NCBI RefSeq assembly: GCF_002240415.1
Contig: NZ_CP020028.1
Coordinates: forward strand, 3,249,501 to 3,313,500
DNA length: 64,000 nucleotides
Source of the DNA: Paenibacillus kribbensis
GTDB lineage: Bacteria > Bacillota > Bacilli > Paenibacillales > Paenibacillaceae
Direction: 5' to 3'
The notes beneath the pieces were generated by a model. It made no database searches. It saw nothing but the letters and a program-made list of their open reading frames with translations, and was not told the origin of the DNA. Position numbers and translations under genes: made by a program. Positions 26,875 to 35,522 of this stretch are shown here, piece by piece. Position 1 is the first letter of the stretch, and the number at the start of each line of letters is the position of its first letter.

Positions 26875-27855
26875 TTGCGATCCATTTGGCTAGGTGTATT
26901 GGCTGCTTTGTTTTTTGCTTTTACATTTGTTCTCAATCGGTCTATGGAGCTGTCTGGCGGGAGCTGGATTTGGAGTGCTTCATTGCGGTATGTGTTTATG
27001 GTTCCTATTTTACTCGTCATTGTTATGAGCCGGCAGAAGCTTAAGCCTCTTTGGATCGTCATGAAGGAACGACCGGGAACATGGCTGTTATGGAGCTTCA
27101 TCGGATTTGGCTTATTTTATGCTCCATTATGCTTCGCATCGGCTTATTCGCCGGGTTGGTTGATTGCGGGTACTTGGCAAGTTACCATTATTTCCGGTTC
27201 TCTGCTTGTGCCGTTATTTACAGAGGTTGTACAAACGGTGAACGGGCCAGTAAAGGTGCGCGGAAAAATCCCCATTCAAGGACTTATGATGTCTCTGATT
27301 ATTTTAGTTGGAATTCTACTCATGCAAAACGAGCAGGCACAATCCATTTCTACACAAGATTTTTTGTTTGGCTTCCTGCCGGTCATCATTGCCTCCTTCG
27401 CATATCCATTAGGTAACCGCAAAATGATGGAGGTTTGTGCAGGACGGTTAGATGCCTATCAACGTGTGCTCGGGATGACTTTAGCCAGTTTGCCCTTCTG
27501 GTTATTGCTTTCACTATACGGAGTGTTCAGTGCAGGAATGCCAAGTAAGGATCAGACGATACAGTCTGCTCTGGTAGCCGTCTTTTCAGGAGTGATCGCG
27601 ACGGTTCTATTTTTTAAAGCAACGGATCAGGTGCGCGGAAATATGCAAAAGCTGGCGACCGTTGAAGCAACACAATCTCTGGAAGTGCTGTTCGCATTAA
27701 TGGGGGAACTGATCTTTTTATCCATCCCAACTCCGTCACTTCTATCATGGGTGGGTATGTTCGTCGTCATCCTCGGTATGGTTCTGCACAGCTATGTTGC
27801 ACACTATAAGAAACCGGATCAACGACTGGTATCCAAAAAGATAGACACGGTCTAA
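26875..27855 (+). CDS. DMT-superfamily multidrug-efflux-type transporter (EmrE family)
   Basis: About 326 residues, roughly ten membrane helices in two EamA-like halves: SIWLGVLAALFFAFTFVLNRS first, then FLFGFLPVIIASFAYPLGNRKMM near 165. Start uncertain: the ribosome site AAGGTG is followed by TTG at 26875 with 6-base spacing; in-frame GTGs at 26866 and 26872 overlap or crowd that site. The substrate is unknown. It is divergent from yciC, so the Zur box at 26729-26751 could also influence it. Confidence 0.8.
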   Translation: MRSIWLGVLAALFFAFTFVLNRSMELSGGSWIWSASLRYVFMVPILLVIVMSRQKLKPLWIVMKERPGTWLLWSFIGFGLFYAPLCFASAYSPGWLIAGTWQVTIISGSLLVPLFTEVVQTVNGPVKVRGKIPIQGLMMSLIILVGILLMQNEQAQSISTQDFLFGFLPVIIASFAYPLGNRKMMEVCAGRLDAYQRVLGMTLASLPFWLLLSLYGVFSAGMPSKDQTIQSALVAVFSGVIATVLFFKATDQVRGNMQKLATVEATQSLEVLFALMGELIFLSIPTPSLLSWVGMFVVILGMVLHSYVAHYKKPDQRLVSKKIDTV

Positions 27856-28003
27856 CGTATTACTGTTTCGCGTGCATGGGCTTACTTCATAAGCCATGAA
27901 ATGGGTACTTGAGATAACCTTTCTTGGAGTAGGATCAACGTCTGCACTTGATATTTCCCTTGCCCATAATATTCCAAAGCAAGCCGCCAATGACCAAAAA
28001 CGC

Positions 28004-28042
28004 AAAGCAGCGATTCTCCAATAACGAGAGAATCGCTGCTTT
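28004..28042. terminator. Strong hairpin between the DMT transporter gene and the aldo/keto reductase gene
   Basis: Perfect 15-bp stem AAAGCAGCGATTCTC/GAGAATCGCTGCTTT with a 9-base loop. TTTTT follows 9 bases later on the plus strand. It could terminate both convergent genes. It also belongs to the insertion-element-like segment described at 28000-28120. Confidence 0.6.
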
Positions 28043-28049
28043 GCTGGCT

Positions 28050-28120
28050 TTTTACGGTTTCTAAAGTGAACAGGACTGTCTCATTCGCAGAAAATCTTAC
28101 TTTTGCGACAGCCCCTTGAA
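28050..28120 (-). mobile_element. Possible insertion-sequence end or remnant
   Basis: Minus strand reads GGGGCTGTCGCAAAAGTAAG, which resembles terminal repeats of common Firmicute insertion sequences (GGGCTGTC.CAAAAGT). No transposase reading frame and no matching second end were found, so only a fragment or chance likeness can be claimed. Confidence 0.3.
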
Positions 28121-28129
28121 TATGAATTA

Positions 28130-29104
28130 TTACCAAGCGTAAGCTTCCGGCGCAGGTTTGCCCGGGCCGGGGAAAATCTCGTTCAGCCTGGCAAGCACAT
28201 CGTCAGTCAATTTGACCTCAGGCACCCGCAAAGCATCTTCCAGCTGTTCCAAGGTCCGCGGACCGATAATTGGAGCGGTTACAGCCGGGTGGGACAGCAC
28301 CCAAGCCAGTGCTATCACGTCCTCCTTCTCGCCCAGCTCGCGGGACAATGCTGCAAATTGCTCTAGCTTGGCACGGTTCTGTTCCACCTTTTCCTTGGCC
28401 CGTGCACTACGGGAGCCTGTACCTGCCAATGCATTACGTCCCAGCAGTCCACCTGCCAACGGGCTCCAAGGGATCACACCCAGTCCCAATGCTTGAGCTG
28501 CCGGCAATACTTCCAGCTCGGCAGAACGTTCATTCAGATTGTACAGATGCTGCTCAGATACAAGACCGAGAAAACGTCTTGCCTTCGCTTCGGCCTGCGC
28601 TACAGCGATGTGCCAGCCCGCAAAGTTACTGGAGCCGATATAATCCACTTGTCCCCGATCCACAACGGATTCGAACACACCCCACAGTTCATCCCATGAG
28701 ACGTTCCGGTCAATGTGGTGCATTTGATACAGCTCGATATGATCGGTTTGCAAGCGTTTCAGAGAAGCATCCAGATGACGGCGAATTTTGTAAGCAGACA
28801 AGCCTGATCCTGCGTTTGGTCCGTCATTTTCATTTTTCATGTCCCCGTATACCTTTGTCGCCAGCACAACCTTCTCACGTCTTCCGCCACCCTGCTGGAA
28901 CCAGCGCCCGATAATTTCCTCTGTCCAGCCTTTGCGGTCACGCCCATATACATTGGCTGTATCAAAGAAGTTAATGCCCGCATCCAACGCGGCATCCATG
29001 ATTTTAAACGCTTCCTTTTCTTCGGTTTCCGGTCCGAAATTCATCGTGCCCAGACATAACCGACTAACCTTCAAGCCTGACTTGCCCAAGTATGAATACT
29101 CCAC
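28130..29104 (-). CDS. Aldo/keto reductase
   Basis: 324 residues, GTG start after GGGAGG. TIM-barrel NAD(P)H-dependent oxidoreductase: GTMNFG near 19, catalytic Asp/Tyr in FFDTANVYGRDRKG near 50-63, Lys in VLATKVYGD near 85, and His in IELYQMHHIDRNV near 125. It resembles the general aldo/keto reductases of the YrpG/IolS group. Substrate unknown; such enzymes usually detoxify aldehydes. Single gene. Confidence 0.9.
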   Translation of the reverse strand: MEYSYLGKSGLKVSRLCLGTMNFGPETEEKEAFKIMDAALDAGINFFDTANVYGRDRKGWTEEIIGRWFQQGGGRREKVVLATKVYGDMKNENDGPNAGSGLSAYKIRRHLDASLKRLQTDHIELYQMHHIDRNVSWDELWGVFESVVDRGQVDYIGSSNFAGWHIAVAQAEAKARRFLGLVSEQHLYNLNERSAELEVLPAAQALGLGVIPWSPLAGGLLGRNALAGTGSRSARAKEKVEQNRAKLEQFAALSRELGEKEDVIALAWVLSHPAVTAPIIGPRTLEQLEDALRVPEVKLTDDVLARLNEIFPGPGKPAPEAYAW

Positions 29105-29238
29105 ACTGCCTCCCGCCTTTGCTTAAGATTTATAAATTCCGCTAAAATTGCATAAAAAAAGACCATACCCATTTCATTCACCAGAAAAAACCATTTTGAA
29201 ACATTCCAAAATGCATTTTTAGTTTGGATAGCGTATGC

Positions 29239-29280
29239 AAAAAAAGCCTCACGCATTGCCGAAGCCGCAAACGCGAGGCA
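29239..29280 (-). terminator. Terminator downstream of the YhgE-like gene and repeat element A
   Basis: Minus-strand stem GCCTCGCGTTTGC/GCAATGCGTGAGGC followed by TTTTTTT. The 400-base gap 29105-29506 holds this terminator and the structured element at 29315-29493. Confidence 0.85.
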
Positions 29281-29314
29281 TCTCCCCTCCTACTACCCGC
29301 CGAATGTTAAAGAA

Positions 29315-29493
29315 AGTGACTTTACGGTGGTTGCCAGCGGAGCGGAGGATTTGAATCTGGAGAAGCGGAGCGTTCGCCTTTGCCACGGGATTCTTACCTT
29401 TTCATGTCCTATCCAATCCAAAGAATCCCGTGGCAACAGCGATCGTAAGATCAAATCTTTCGCGGAGCGCCTCTTCACCCACCGTAACTCACT
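29315..29493 (-). repeat. Structured repeat element A
   Basis: A 179-base nested inverted repeat. Outer pairs are AGTGA/TCACT and ACGGTGG/CCACCGT (29315-29330 with 29479-29493), then GATTTGAATCT with AGATCAAATC. The inner stem GCCACGGGATTCTT/AAGAATCCCGTGGC spans 29382-29395 and 29421-29434. Conserved internal-loop strands are GAAGCGGAGCGTTCGCCTTT (from 29362) and CAGCGATCGTAAGA (29437-29450). A related element is at 60823-61092. It starts 14 bases after the stop of the YhgE-like gene and precedes a terminator, so it should be in that 3' UTR. Confidence 0.7.
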
Positions 29494-29506
29494 CTTTTTT
29501 CAACAA

Positions 29507-32182
29507 TCAAGGAATCAATTTCGTTTCTTTCGCGCGCTCGGCCATTTTTTTCGTATACTTGCTGAGCGGCTTCTTAAGCACCAATCCAAACAGGAAGCAC
29601 ACTCCGATAAATACAAACAGCATCACTACATCTCGTGTTACCGTTGAAGGCAGCATCCCTCCTACCGTTTCCCGTAGCAGACTAACCGCATAGGTAAATG
29701 GGACGAACGGATTCAGCGCCTGAAAGAAGGGTGTGCTCGTTGCAATCGGGAATGTTCCGCCTGAACTGGAAAATTGAAGCACCAGCAGGATAACCGCCAA
29801 ACCCTTGCCGATATTGCCGAACACAGAAACCAATGTATAGGTCATGGCCGTAAACACCAGACTGATCAGCATAGACGACAATACAAATGCTACTTTGGCA
29901 TCCACATACGCCCCGAGCAGGTACAAATCACCGAGGGACACGCTCAGCGCCTGAAATATACCAATCGTAGAGAACGTCATAAGTCGTCCGAAATACACCT
30001 GGTAGCTTTTATATTGGCCTTCCGGGTCCTCCACATCTACCCTGAACATCGAGACCAGCAGCATCGCACCCACCCAGATCGATAATGTCGTGTAAAAAGG
30101 GGACATCGCAGAGCCATAGTTCGGGATCGGGTATATTCGCTCCTGCTTCAGCAATACCGGACTGCCGAGAAAATCGCTTTCCTTCTTCACATCCCCCTTG
30201 AGCAACGCAATGGCTCGTCCCAGTGCATTTTCGCCTCTCAGTTTACGAATCGTGTCTGCCGCGTGACGTATGGAATCCTCGGCAGCTGGAAGATCTGTTC
30301 TCACAAAATTAGCGACTTGATGTACCGCTTTTTCTGCCTCGGGGAACTTGTTTTCAATCAGGTCAGCCATTTTGACAAACTGTTGTTCCGCCTTCGGCAA
30401 ATCATTGCGTACAAATTCCGCTGCCTGATGGATTTTACCTTTAACCGCAGGCAAATCGTTATTTACAAAGTCTGCCGCTTTGTTGACAGCAGTTGTGAAC
30501 TCGCCCATGCGTCCCTGAATCGTTATAGCCGCTTCATGCAGCTTCTGACGATATTGCGGCAAATCCTGCTGGAGACGAGCCAGCTCTTGCTGACCGAATT
30601 CTGCAGCAGCCTGTGCATCATTTAATATCTTTTCCATATTCGGCAGCTGCTCTTGAGCGGTATTCAGCACATTGGCGGAATTGCGCGCAACGGTTTTGAT
30701 TTGATCCAGCGCCTTTTGAATGGCGGGCGCATACTCCGTATCATAATTGCTCAAAATGCTGTCAATTCCGCTGCTAACCTCTCCGGCCAGGCGGTCTGCG
30801 TCATCCAGCAAATTTTGTGCAGGCTTCTCGCCACGCTGTATGGCATCTCCAATGCTTGTCACGGTGCTGTTCAAGCGGCCAAGACGATCCTTCAGCCCGC
30901 CTACACGGGAAATGAGCGAATTCAGAGGCTGACTCGGCAAATATCCGTTCACACGGTTCAGCAGCTGGGAAATATGATCCAGCACCCCCACAGCAGTCGC
31001 CAGTCTTCCGCTAACCCGATTCACCGCAGCCTGTGCTGCTTTAGGATCAAAATCCACCCCACGAATGATGCCTGTAATCTCGGAAACTTCATTCGCAATT
31101 TGCTGAACCAGCTGCAAGTCCTCTTTGACCAGCGTTCCAATGGAGTCGAGTGCACCCTCGTTTTTGTTCAGAAAATCAAGTAAGCCACTTGTAAAATCCT
31201 TGCCTGTATCCGCGATCTTCTGCACTTCCGGCAGTGCTTTCTGTGCAGCATGAATGACCTTAAGAGCCGTTTGTGTGTCCTCCAAGGCAGTGGCCAACGC
31301 GCTTTCCACCTTGCCAAAGTTTTGATCCAGCTCGACAATCCGGTCTCCGGCCTTTTGAATGTCCGGCAGCCTTTTTTGGATATCCAGAATAACCGCTGCT
31401 ACCTTATCCAGCTCAGGCAGGTTTTTGTCAATTTTAAGCACCAGCTCGCCAGCGCGGTTAATTTCAGGAATTTTCTCCTTCAGGGCAATGATCTTTTGCC
31501 CCTGCGCCTTGATTTTAGGCAAATTTTGCTCCAGTTCAATCGCCTGTTTACCTAACCTATCGATATCCGGCAGACGATTGTTCAGCTCCAGCACCCGGTT
31601 CTCAATGTTGCGAATGGTAGGCAACTCCTCTTCCAGCTTCACCCCGGCTTCCTTTAGCTTCGTCAACACAGCCTGACTGGCTGTTTCAATAAAGTTTTGG
31701 CTAATCTGGTTCGTCAGAGAGGTGGCCCCCGAGGAGGTAATTTTCGGAGCCACCGCATTGATTTTTTCGTTTACCGCGTAATCAATCTCCGGCTTTTGCG
31801 GATTTTCCGTAAGCACGCTCGTAATTTTCTTCGAAAAATCCTTGGGGATGAGCAGGCTGGCATAATAATCACCGTTCAGCACACCTCTTCGCGCCTCTGC
31901 TTCATTCACAAACGTCCAGCCCAGCTTCTTGTTATTGTGAAGGTTATGCAAAACCTCGTCCCCGATATTGATTTTTTTCCCGTTGACCTCAGCACCCTGG
32001 TCCTGGCTCGTTACTGCAATTTTAATACCCGATGTATTCGCGTACGGGTCCCACATCGCTTTCAAATTTACCCATGCATAGACGGAGGGCAAAAGAATAA
32101 TGCCAATAACTAATAAAGTCCCGGTCGATACTTTGAATACATTTCTCCAGTCCGTCAAGTAGATGTGCCAAATCTTCCGCAA
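29507..32182 (-). CDS. YhgE/Pip-type membrane protein with coiled-coil repeats
   Basis: About 891 residues. The start was taken at TTG (LRKIWHIYLTDWRNVFK) 8 bases after AAGGAG, which matches the usual YhgE N-terminus; upstream in-frame codons lack a site. One membrane helix at about 20-42, then a large external region. Two blocks of about 22-residue repeats are visible: an LP-[DEK]-I...I..L pattern near 190-310, and an AADFV.NDLP pattern near 560-680. The C-terminal five to six membrane helices form an ABC-2-like permease. Family members include Pip and the phage receptor YueB; some are linked to type VII secretion. Substrate unknown. Confidence 0.85.
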   Translation of the reverse strand: MRKIWHIYLTDWRNVFKVSTGTLLVIGIILLPSVYAWVNLKAMWDPYANTSGIKIAVTSQDQGAEVNGKKINIGDEVLHNLHNNKKLGWTFVNEAEARRGVLNGDYYASLLIPKDFSKKITSVLTENPQKPEIDYAVNEKINAVAPKITSSGATSLTNQISQNFIETASQAVLTKLKEAGVKLEEELPTIRNIENRVLELNNRLPDIDRLGKQAIELEQNLPKIKAQGQKIIALKEKIPEINRAGELVLKIDKNLPELDKVAAVILDIQKRLPDIQKAGDRIVELDQNFGKVESALATALEDTQTALKVIHAAQKALPEVQKIADTGKDFTSGLLDFLNKNEGALDSIGTLVKEDLQLVQQIANEVSEITGIIRGVDFDPKAAQAAVNRVSGRLATAVGVLDHISQLLNRVNGYLPSQPLNSLISRVGGLKDRLGRLNSTVTSIGDAIQRGEKPAQNLLDDADRLAGEVSSGIDSILSNYDTEYAPAIQKALDQIKTVARNSANVLNTAQEQLPNMEKILNDAQAAAEFGQQELARLQQDLPQYRQKLHEAAITIQGRMGEFTTAVNKAADFVNNDLPAVKGKIHQAAEFVRNDLPKAEQQFVKMADLIENKFPEAEKAVHQVANFVRTDLPAAEDSIRHAADTIRKLRGENALGRAIALLKGDVKKESDFLGSPVLLKQERIYPIPNYGSAMSPFYTTLSIWVGAMLLVSMFRVDVEDPEGQYKSYQVYFGRLMTFSTIGIFQALSVSLGDLYLLGAYVDAKVAFVLSSMLISLVFTAMTYTLVSVFGNIGKGLAVILLVLQFSSSGGTFPIATSTPFFQALNPFVPFTYAVSLLRETVGGMLPSTVTRDVVMLFVFIGVCFLFGLVLKKPLSKYTKKMAERAKETKLIP

Positions 32183-32273
32183 CCTCACCACTCCTTGTAT
32201 GTACATTAACCTATCGTCCAGTGTTGTATGCACACGTATTGTAAACGATTTGAATGGATGAAGCCAATTACAA

Positions 32274-32316
32274 AAGAAGCCCCTCAAGCCTAATTTTCAG
32301 GCTCAAGGAGCTTCTT
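32274..32316 (-). terminator. Hairpin between the DUF2062 gene and the YhgE-like gene
   Basis: Minus-strand stem AAGAAGCTCCTTGAGCCT/AGGCTTGAGGGGCTTCTT with an AAAATT-type loop, followed by TTTTG. It may attenuate read-through from the DUF2062 gene. Confidence 0.7.
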
Positions 32317-32327
32317 AATCACCTACG

Positions 32328-32936
32328 TTATCCATTTTTTAGCAATCTAGCCGCCGAAAAGGCTGTACCATGACGCAATTTCCGTTTCTCCAGCCGTTTG
32401 TGCAGTGAACGGTTATACAAGACCTGAATGACAAAATACGAGATAATGCCTAGTACCACACCGAAAATCGACATTCCGATCAGAATGTGCAGCCCTCCGT
32501 GCAGCAAGTCTCTGAATACAGACCAGTTGCCATGAAACAGCTCCATAAAAGAATGCTCGTGAAGTCGACCGCCTCTGACGTGTACCGGATAATGAGATGG
32601 GTAAATCCAGGCCCCAAGCTGCTTGGCGAACGGCATCAGCACAATCGGTAAAAAGGTCAGCTTGCCTACTACATTGCCCACGATGGCCGCAGGCATCGAA
32701 CCGCCGGACAGCCGAACAATGGGATAAAACACAAGGTAAATCAGAGATGCCGTGGAAATCACAATCATCTCCAGCCCGAAGCCAATGGCAAAGCCCAAGG
32801 AGATTTTTTTGACGCCACCAGGTGCACGCAACAGCTTGATAAAATTCAGACGAATCGCCCGCCATATATTTTGGAACATATTATATTTCTTCTTCGATTT
32901 ATGAGGTTTGAGCCTGTTCGGATTGAGCTTGATCAA
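32328..32936 (-). CDS. DUF2062 membrane protein
   Basis: 202 residues from a TTG start 8 bases after AAAGGAG. After a basic N-terminus there are three to four membrane helices, with the DUF2062 pattern APGGVKKISLGFAIGFGLEMIVI, then GNVVGKLTFLPIVLMPFAKQLGAWI. The C-terminus is basic (KRLEKRKLRHG). Function unknown; some relatives are fused to glycosyltransferases. It has its own promoter and operator-like inverted repeat (32953-32999) inside and just after glgP. Confidence 0.8.
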   Translation of the reverse strand: MIKLNPNRLKPHKSKKKYNMFQNIWRAIRLNFIKLLRAPGGVKKISLGFAIGFGLEMIVISTASLIYLVFYPIVRLSGGSMPAAIVGNVVGKLTFLPIVLMPFAKQLGAWIYPSHYPVHVRGGRLHEHSFMELFHGNWSVFRDLLHGGLHILIGMSIFGVVLGIISYFVIQVLYNRSLHKRLEKRKLRHGTAFSAARLLKNG

Positions 32937-32952
32937 TAGGAGGACTCCTTTA

Positions 32953-32970
32953 ACAGTATGTTTATACTGT
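32953..32970 (-). promoter_or_regulatory. Inverted repeat ACAGTAT-gttt-ATACTGT, operator-like
   Basis: A perfect 7-bp inverted repeat placed directly at the expected transcription start of the promoter at 32972-32999 and just before the AAAGGAG site. It resembles GntR- or TetR-type operators. No dedicated regulator gene is adjacent. Confidence 0.5.
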
Positions 32971-32971
32971 C

Positions 32972-32999
32972 ATTATAACCCTCAGCGGTCGAAAAGCAA
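32972..32999 (-). promoter_or_regulatory. Sigma-A promoter of the DUF2062 - YhgE-like unit
   Basis: Minus strand: -35 TTGCTT (32994-32999), 16-base spacer, -10 TATAAT (32972-32977), just after the glgP coding end. It makes the downstream pair independent of the glycogen genes. Confidence 0.6.
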
Positions 33000-33001
33000 T
33001 G

Positions 33002-35476
33002 CTATTCCGCCTGTTTCGCTTTTTTAGGACAAGATTCGCCTGTTGGCATCGTTTCGAGAGGTGCAATATCCCAAATTTCCGCTGCGTACTGCTGAATTGT
33101 GCAATCACTGGAAAATTTGCCGGAGTGGGCCATATTCACAATAGCACGCCGCGTCCACTCGGACGAATTCCGGTACACTTGCTCCACATGAACCTGGGTA
33201 TCCACATAGGCTGCGAAGTCCTTGAGCACAAAGTATTCATCATTATGATCAATCAGGGATTGATAAATGGCCTCAAATTCTCGTTCATGCCGTGTAAAAG
33301 GAGCATCGTTTACCAGTTGATCCAGCACTTCGCGCAGTCTTTCGTCACTGTTGGCTGTTTTACGCGCTGAATACTGGCCGTCCTGAACATACGCCTCAAT
33401 CTGATCCACCTTTAAGCCAAAAATGAACATGTTGGCATCGCCTACCATCTCATGCATTTCAACATTGGCTCCATCCAATGTGCCCAGGGTGAGTGCACCG
33501 TTGATCATAAATTTCATATTTCCTGTGCCTGAAGCTTCCTTGCCTGCCGTAGAGATCTGCTCACTGACATCCGCTGCAGGAATAATCAGCTCCGCCAGCG
33601 AAACTGAATAGTTTTCGAGAAAAACCACTTTCAGCTTGTCCCTGACATCCACATCCCGATTGATCGTATCCGCCACATTGTTAATCAATTTAATTGTCTG
33701 CTTGGCAAGAAAATAGCCCGGAGCTGCTTTAGCCCCGAAAATAAACGTGCGTGGCACCATATCCAGCGAAGAATTATTTTTGAGCTGGTTATACAGATGC
33801 ATCACATGCAAAATGTTAAGCAACTGTCGCTTGTAGCTATGCAGCCGTTTGACTTGTACATCAAAAATCGAGGACGTATCCAGTCGAACGCCGTGTTTCT
33901 CAAACACATGCTCGGCAAGCCTGATTTTATTATTTCGCTTAATCTTCTGAATCCGCTCTTGGAACGACTCGTTCCCACTGTAACGAAGCAGGTCGATGAG
34001 CTCACGTGGACGTGTTCGCCAACGTGTACCGATCGTCTCATCATACAAGCTTGCCAGCTCAGGGTTCGCGTGCATCAGCCAGCGACGATGAGCAATTCCG
34101 TTCGTTTTATTGTTAAAACGACCAGGGTATAGCTCGTGAAACGACTTCATTTCACGTTCCTTCAAAATTTGTGTGTGCAACGCCGCTACCCCGTTGACGC
34201 TGTAGCTGCCGACGATAGCCAAATGGGCCATGCGGATTTGTTCACCGTGAATAATCGCCAGCTGACCAATTTTGATGTCCTGACCTGGATAACGCTCCAG
34301 CAGCATAGCGCAATAACGCTTGTTAATCTCTTCAATGATTAAACAAATTCGAGGAAGCAGCTCCCGCACCATATTGACAGGCCATTGCTCCAAGGCCTCG
34401 CTCAATATCGTATGATTGGTATACGAAACCGTCCGTGTCGTAATATCCCATGCTTCGTCCCAGCCCAAGCCCTTTACGTCCATTAGAATTCGCATCAGTT
34501 CGGGAATGACCAGCGTTGGATGTGTATCGTTAATGTGCAGCGCAATTTTGTCAGGCAACTGGCTGTACGGTAAACGAAGCTTCTCGAACGTACGCAAAAT
34601 ACTTTGCAAGCCGGCCGAGCACAGAAAGTACTGCTGCTTCAAGCGAAGCAGCTTACCCTCATAATTGGAATCATCCGGGTAGAGGAAGGCCGAGATGGAC
34701 TCCACCGAGCGGTTATAGTCGAGAAAGCGGTAGTAGCCACCCTCGCCCCGAATCGGCCCTCGAACGGGGTCGAGCGCTGATTCCGCGCTCCAAATCCGCA
34801 GCGTGTTCACCTGCGCGTGTCCATAGCCCACCAGCGGAATATCATACGGAACGGCCCAGACCGTTTCGGCATCTTGAGTCTCGAATAGGAGACAGCCATC
34901 CTGTTCACGAGTCTCCACCCGTCCCCAAAAGTGAACCTCGACCTTCTTGTCAGGACGGCGCTCCTCCCAGACATTGCCCTTTTGCAGCCAGTAATCCGGC
35001 AGCTCCACCTGATTTCCGTCTACAATACGCTGCTCAAACAGACCGTACTTATATCGGATGCCGCAGCCATGTCCTGCATAGCCGAGGGATGCCAGCGAAT
35101 CCATGAAGCAAGCGGCCAGACGACCGAGACCGCCATTTCCCAGCCCGGCGTCTGCCTCCTGCTCTTCGATTTCTTCCAGGTCCCAGCCCAGTTCTCCCAG
35201 CGCTTGCCGAACCATGTCCAATACACCCAAATTCAGCAAATTACTGCCCAGCAGACGGCCTATCAAAAACTCCAGTGAAAAGTAATAGACCTGCTTCTCT
35301 TGTCCTTCTTTATAGGCTTGATTCGTTTCCGCCCATTTCTTGCCGACCTGTTCGCGGATCATACCGCCCAAAACCTTGTATACGTCTTCCGCCTGAGCTT
35401 CCTGCATCGGTTTGCCCAGCCTTCCGACCAGTTGCTCTCGAAAAGCCTGCTTAAAAGCTTCTTTATTGCTGAACAA
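33002..35476 (-). CDS. glgP: Glycogen phosphorylase
   Basis: 824 residues from a TTG start (FSNKEAFKQAFREQL) after AGGAGG; a longer reading frame to 35572 would overlap glgD. GT35 phosphorylase releasing glucose-1-phosphate from alpha-glucan. Visible blocks are GNGGLGRLAACFMDS near 113, HINDTHPTLVIPELMRIL near 330, and the pyridoxal-phosphate lysine in ASGTGNMKFMINGALTLGTLDG near 650. Third gene of glgC-glgD-glgP. glgA and glgB are not in the window next to it, unlike the B. subtilis glgBCDAP operon. Confidence 0.93.
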   Translation of the reverse strand: MFSNKEAFKQAFREQLVGRLGKPMQEAQAEDVYKVLGGMIREQVGKKWAETNQAYKEGQEKQVYYFSLEFLIGRLLGSNLLNLGVLDMVRQALGELGWDLEEIEEQEADAGLGNGGLGRLAACFMDSLASLGYAGHGCGIRYKYGLFEQRIVDGNQVELPDYWLQKGNVWEERRPDKKVEVHFWGRVETREQDGCLLFETQDAETVWAVPYDIPLVGYGHAQVNTLRIWSAESALDPVRGPIRGEGGYYRFLDYNRSVESISAFLYPDDSNYEGKLLRLKQQYFLCSAGLQSILRTFEKLRLPYSQLPDKIALHINDTHPTLVIPELMRILMDVKGLGWDEAWDITTRTVSYTNHTILSEALEQWPVNMVRELLPRICLIIEEINKRYCAMLLERYPGQDIKIGQLAIIHGEQIRMAHLAIVGSYSVNGVAALHTQILKEREMKSFHELYPGRFNNKTNGIAHRRWLMHANPELASLYDETIGTRWRTRPRELIDLLRYSGNESFQERIQKIKRNNKIRLAEHVFEKHGVRLDTSSIFDVQVKRLHSYKRQLLNILHVMHLYNQLKNNSSLDMVPRTFIFGAKAAPGYFLAKQTIKLINNVADTINRDVDVRDKLKVVFLENYSVSLAELIIPAADVSEQISTAGKEASGTGNMKFMINGALTLGTLDGANVEMHEMVGDANMFIFGLKVDQIEAYVQDGQYSARKTANSDERLREVLDQLVNDAPFTRHEREFEAIYQSLIDHNDEYFVLKDFAAYVDTQVHVEQVYRNSSEWTRRAIVNMAHSGKFSSDCTIQQYAAEIWDIAPLETMPTGESCPKKAKQAE

Positions 35477-35522
35477 AGGTGTACCCTCCTGTATTTCGGT
35501 TTTAAATGCACAATATATCCCT

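Noticed and set aside
27882..28136. An 84-codon minus-strand frame across the hairpin region
   Set aside because: Its translation runs through a terminator-like hairpin and an insertion-end-like sequence, with no ribosome site; treated as noncoding remnant.
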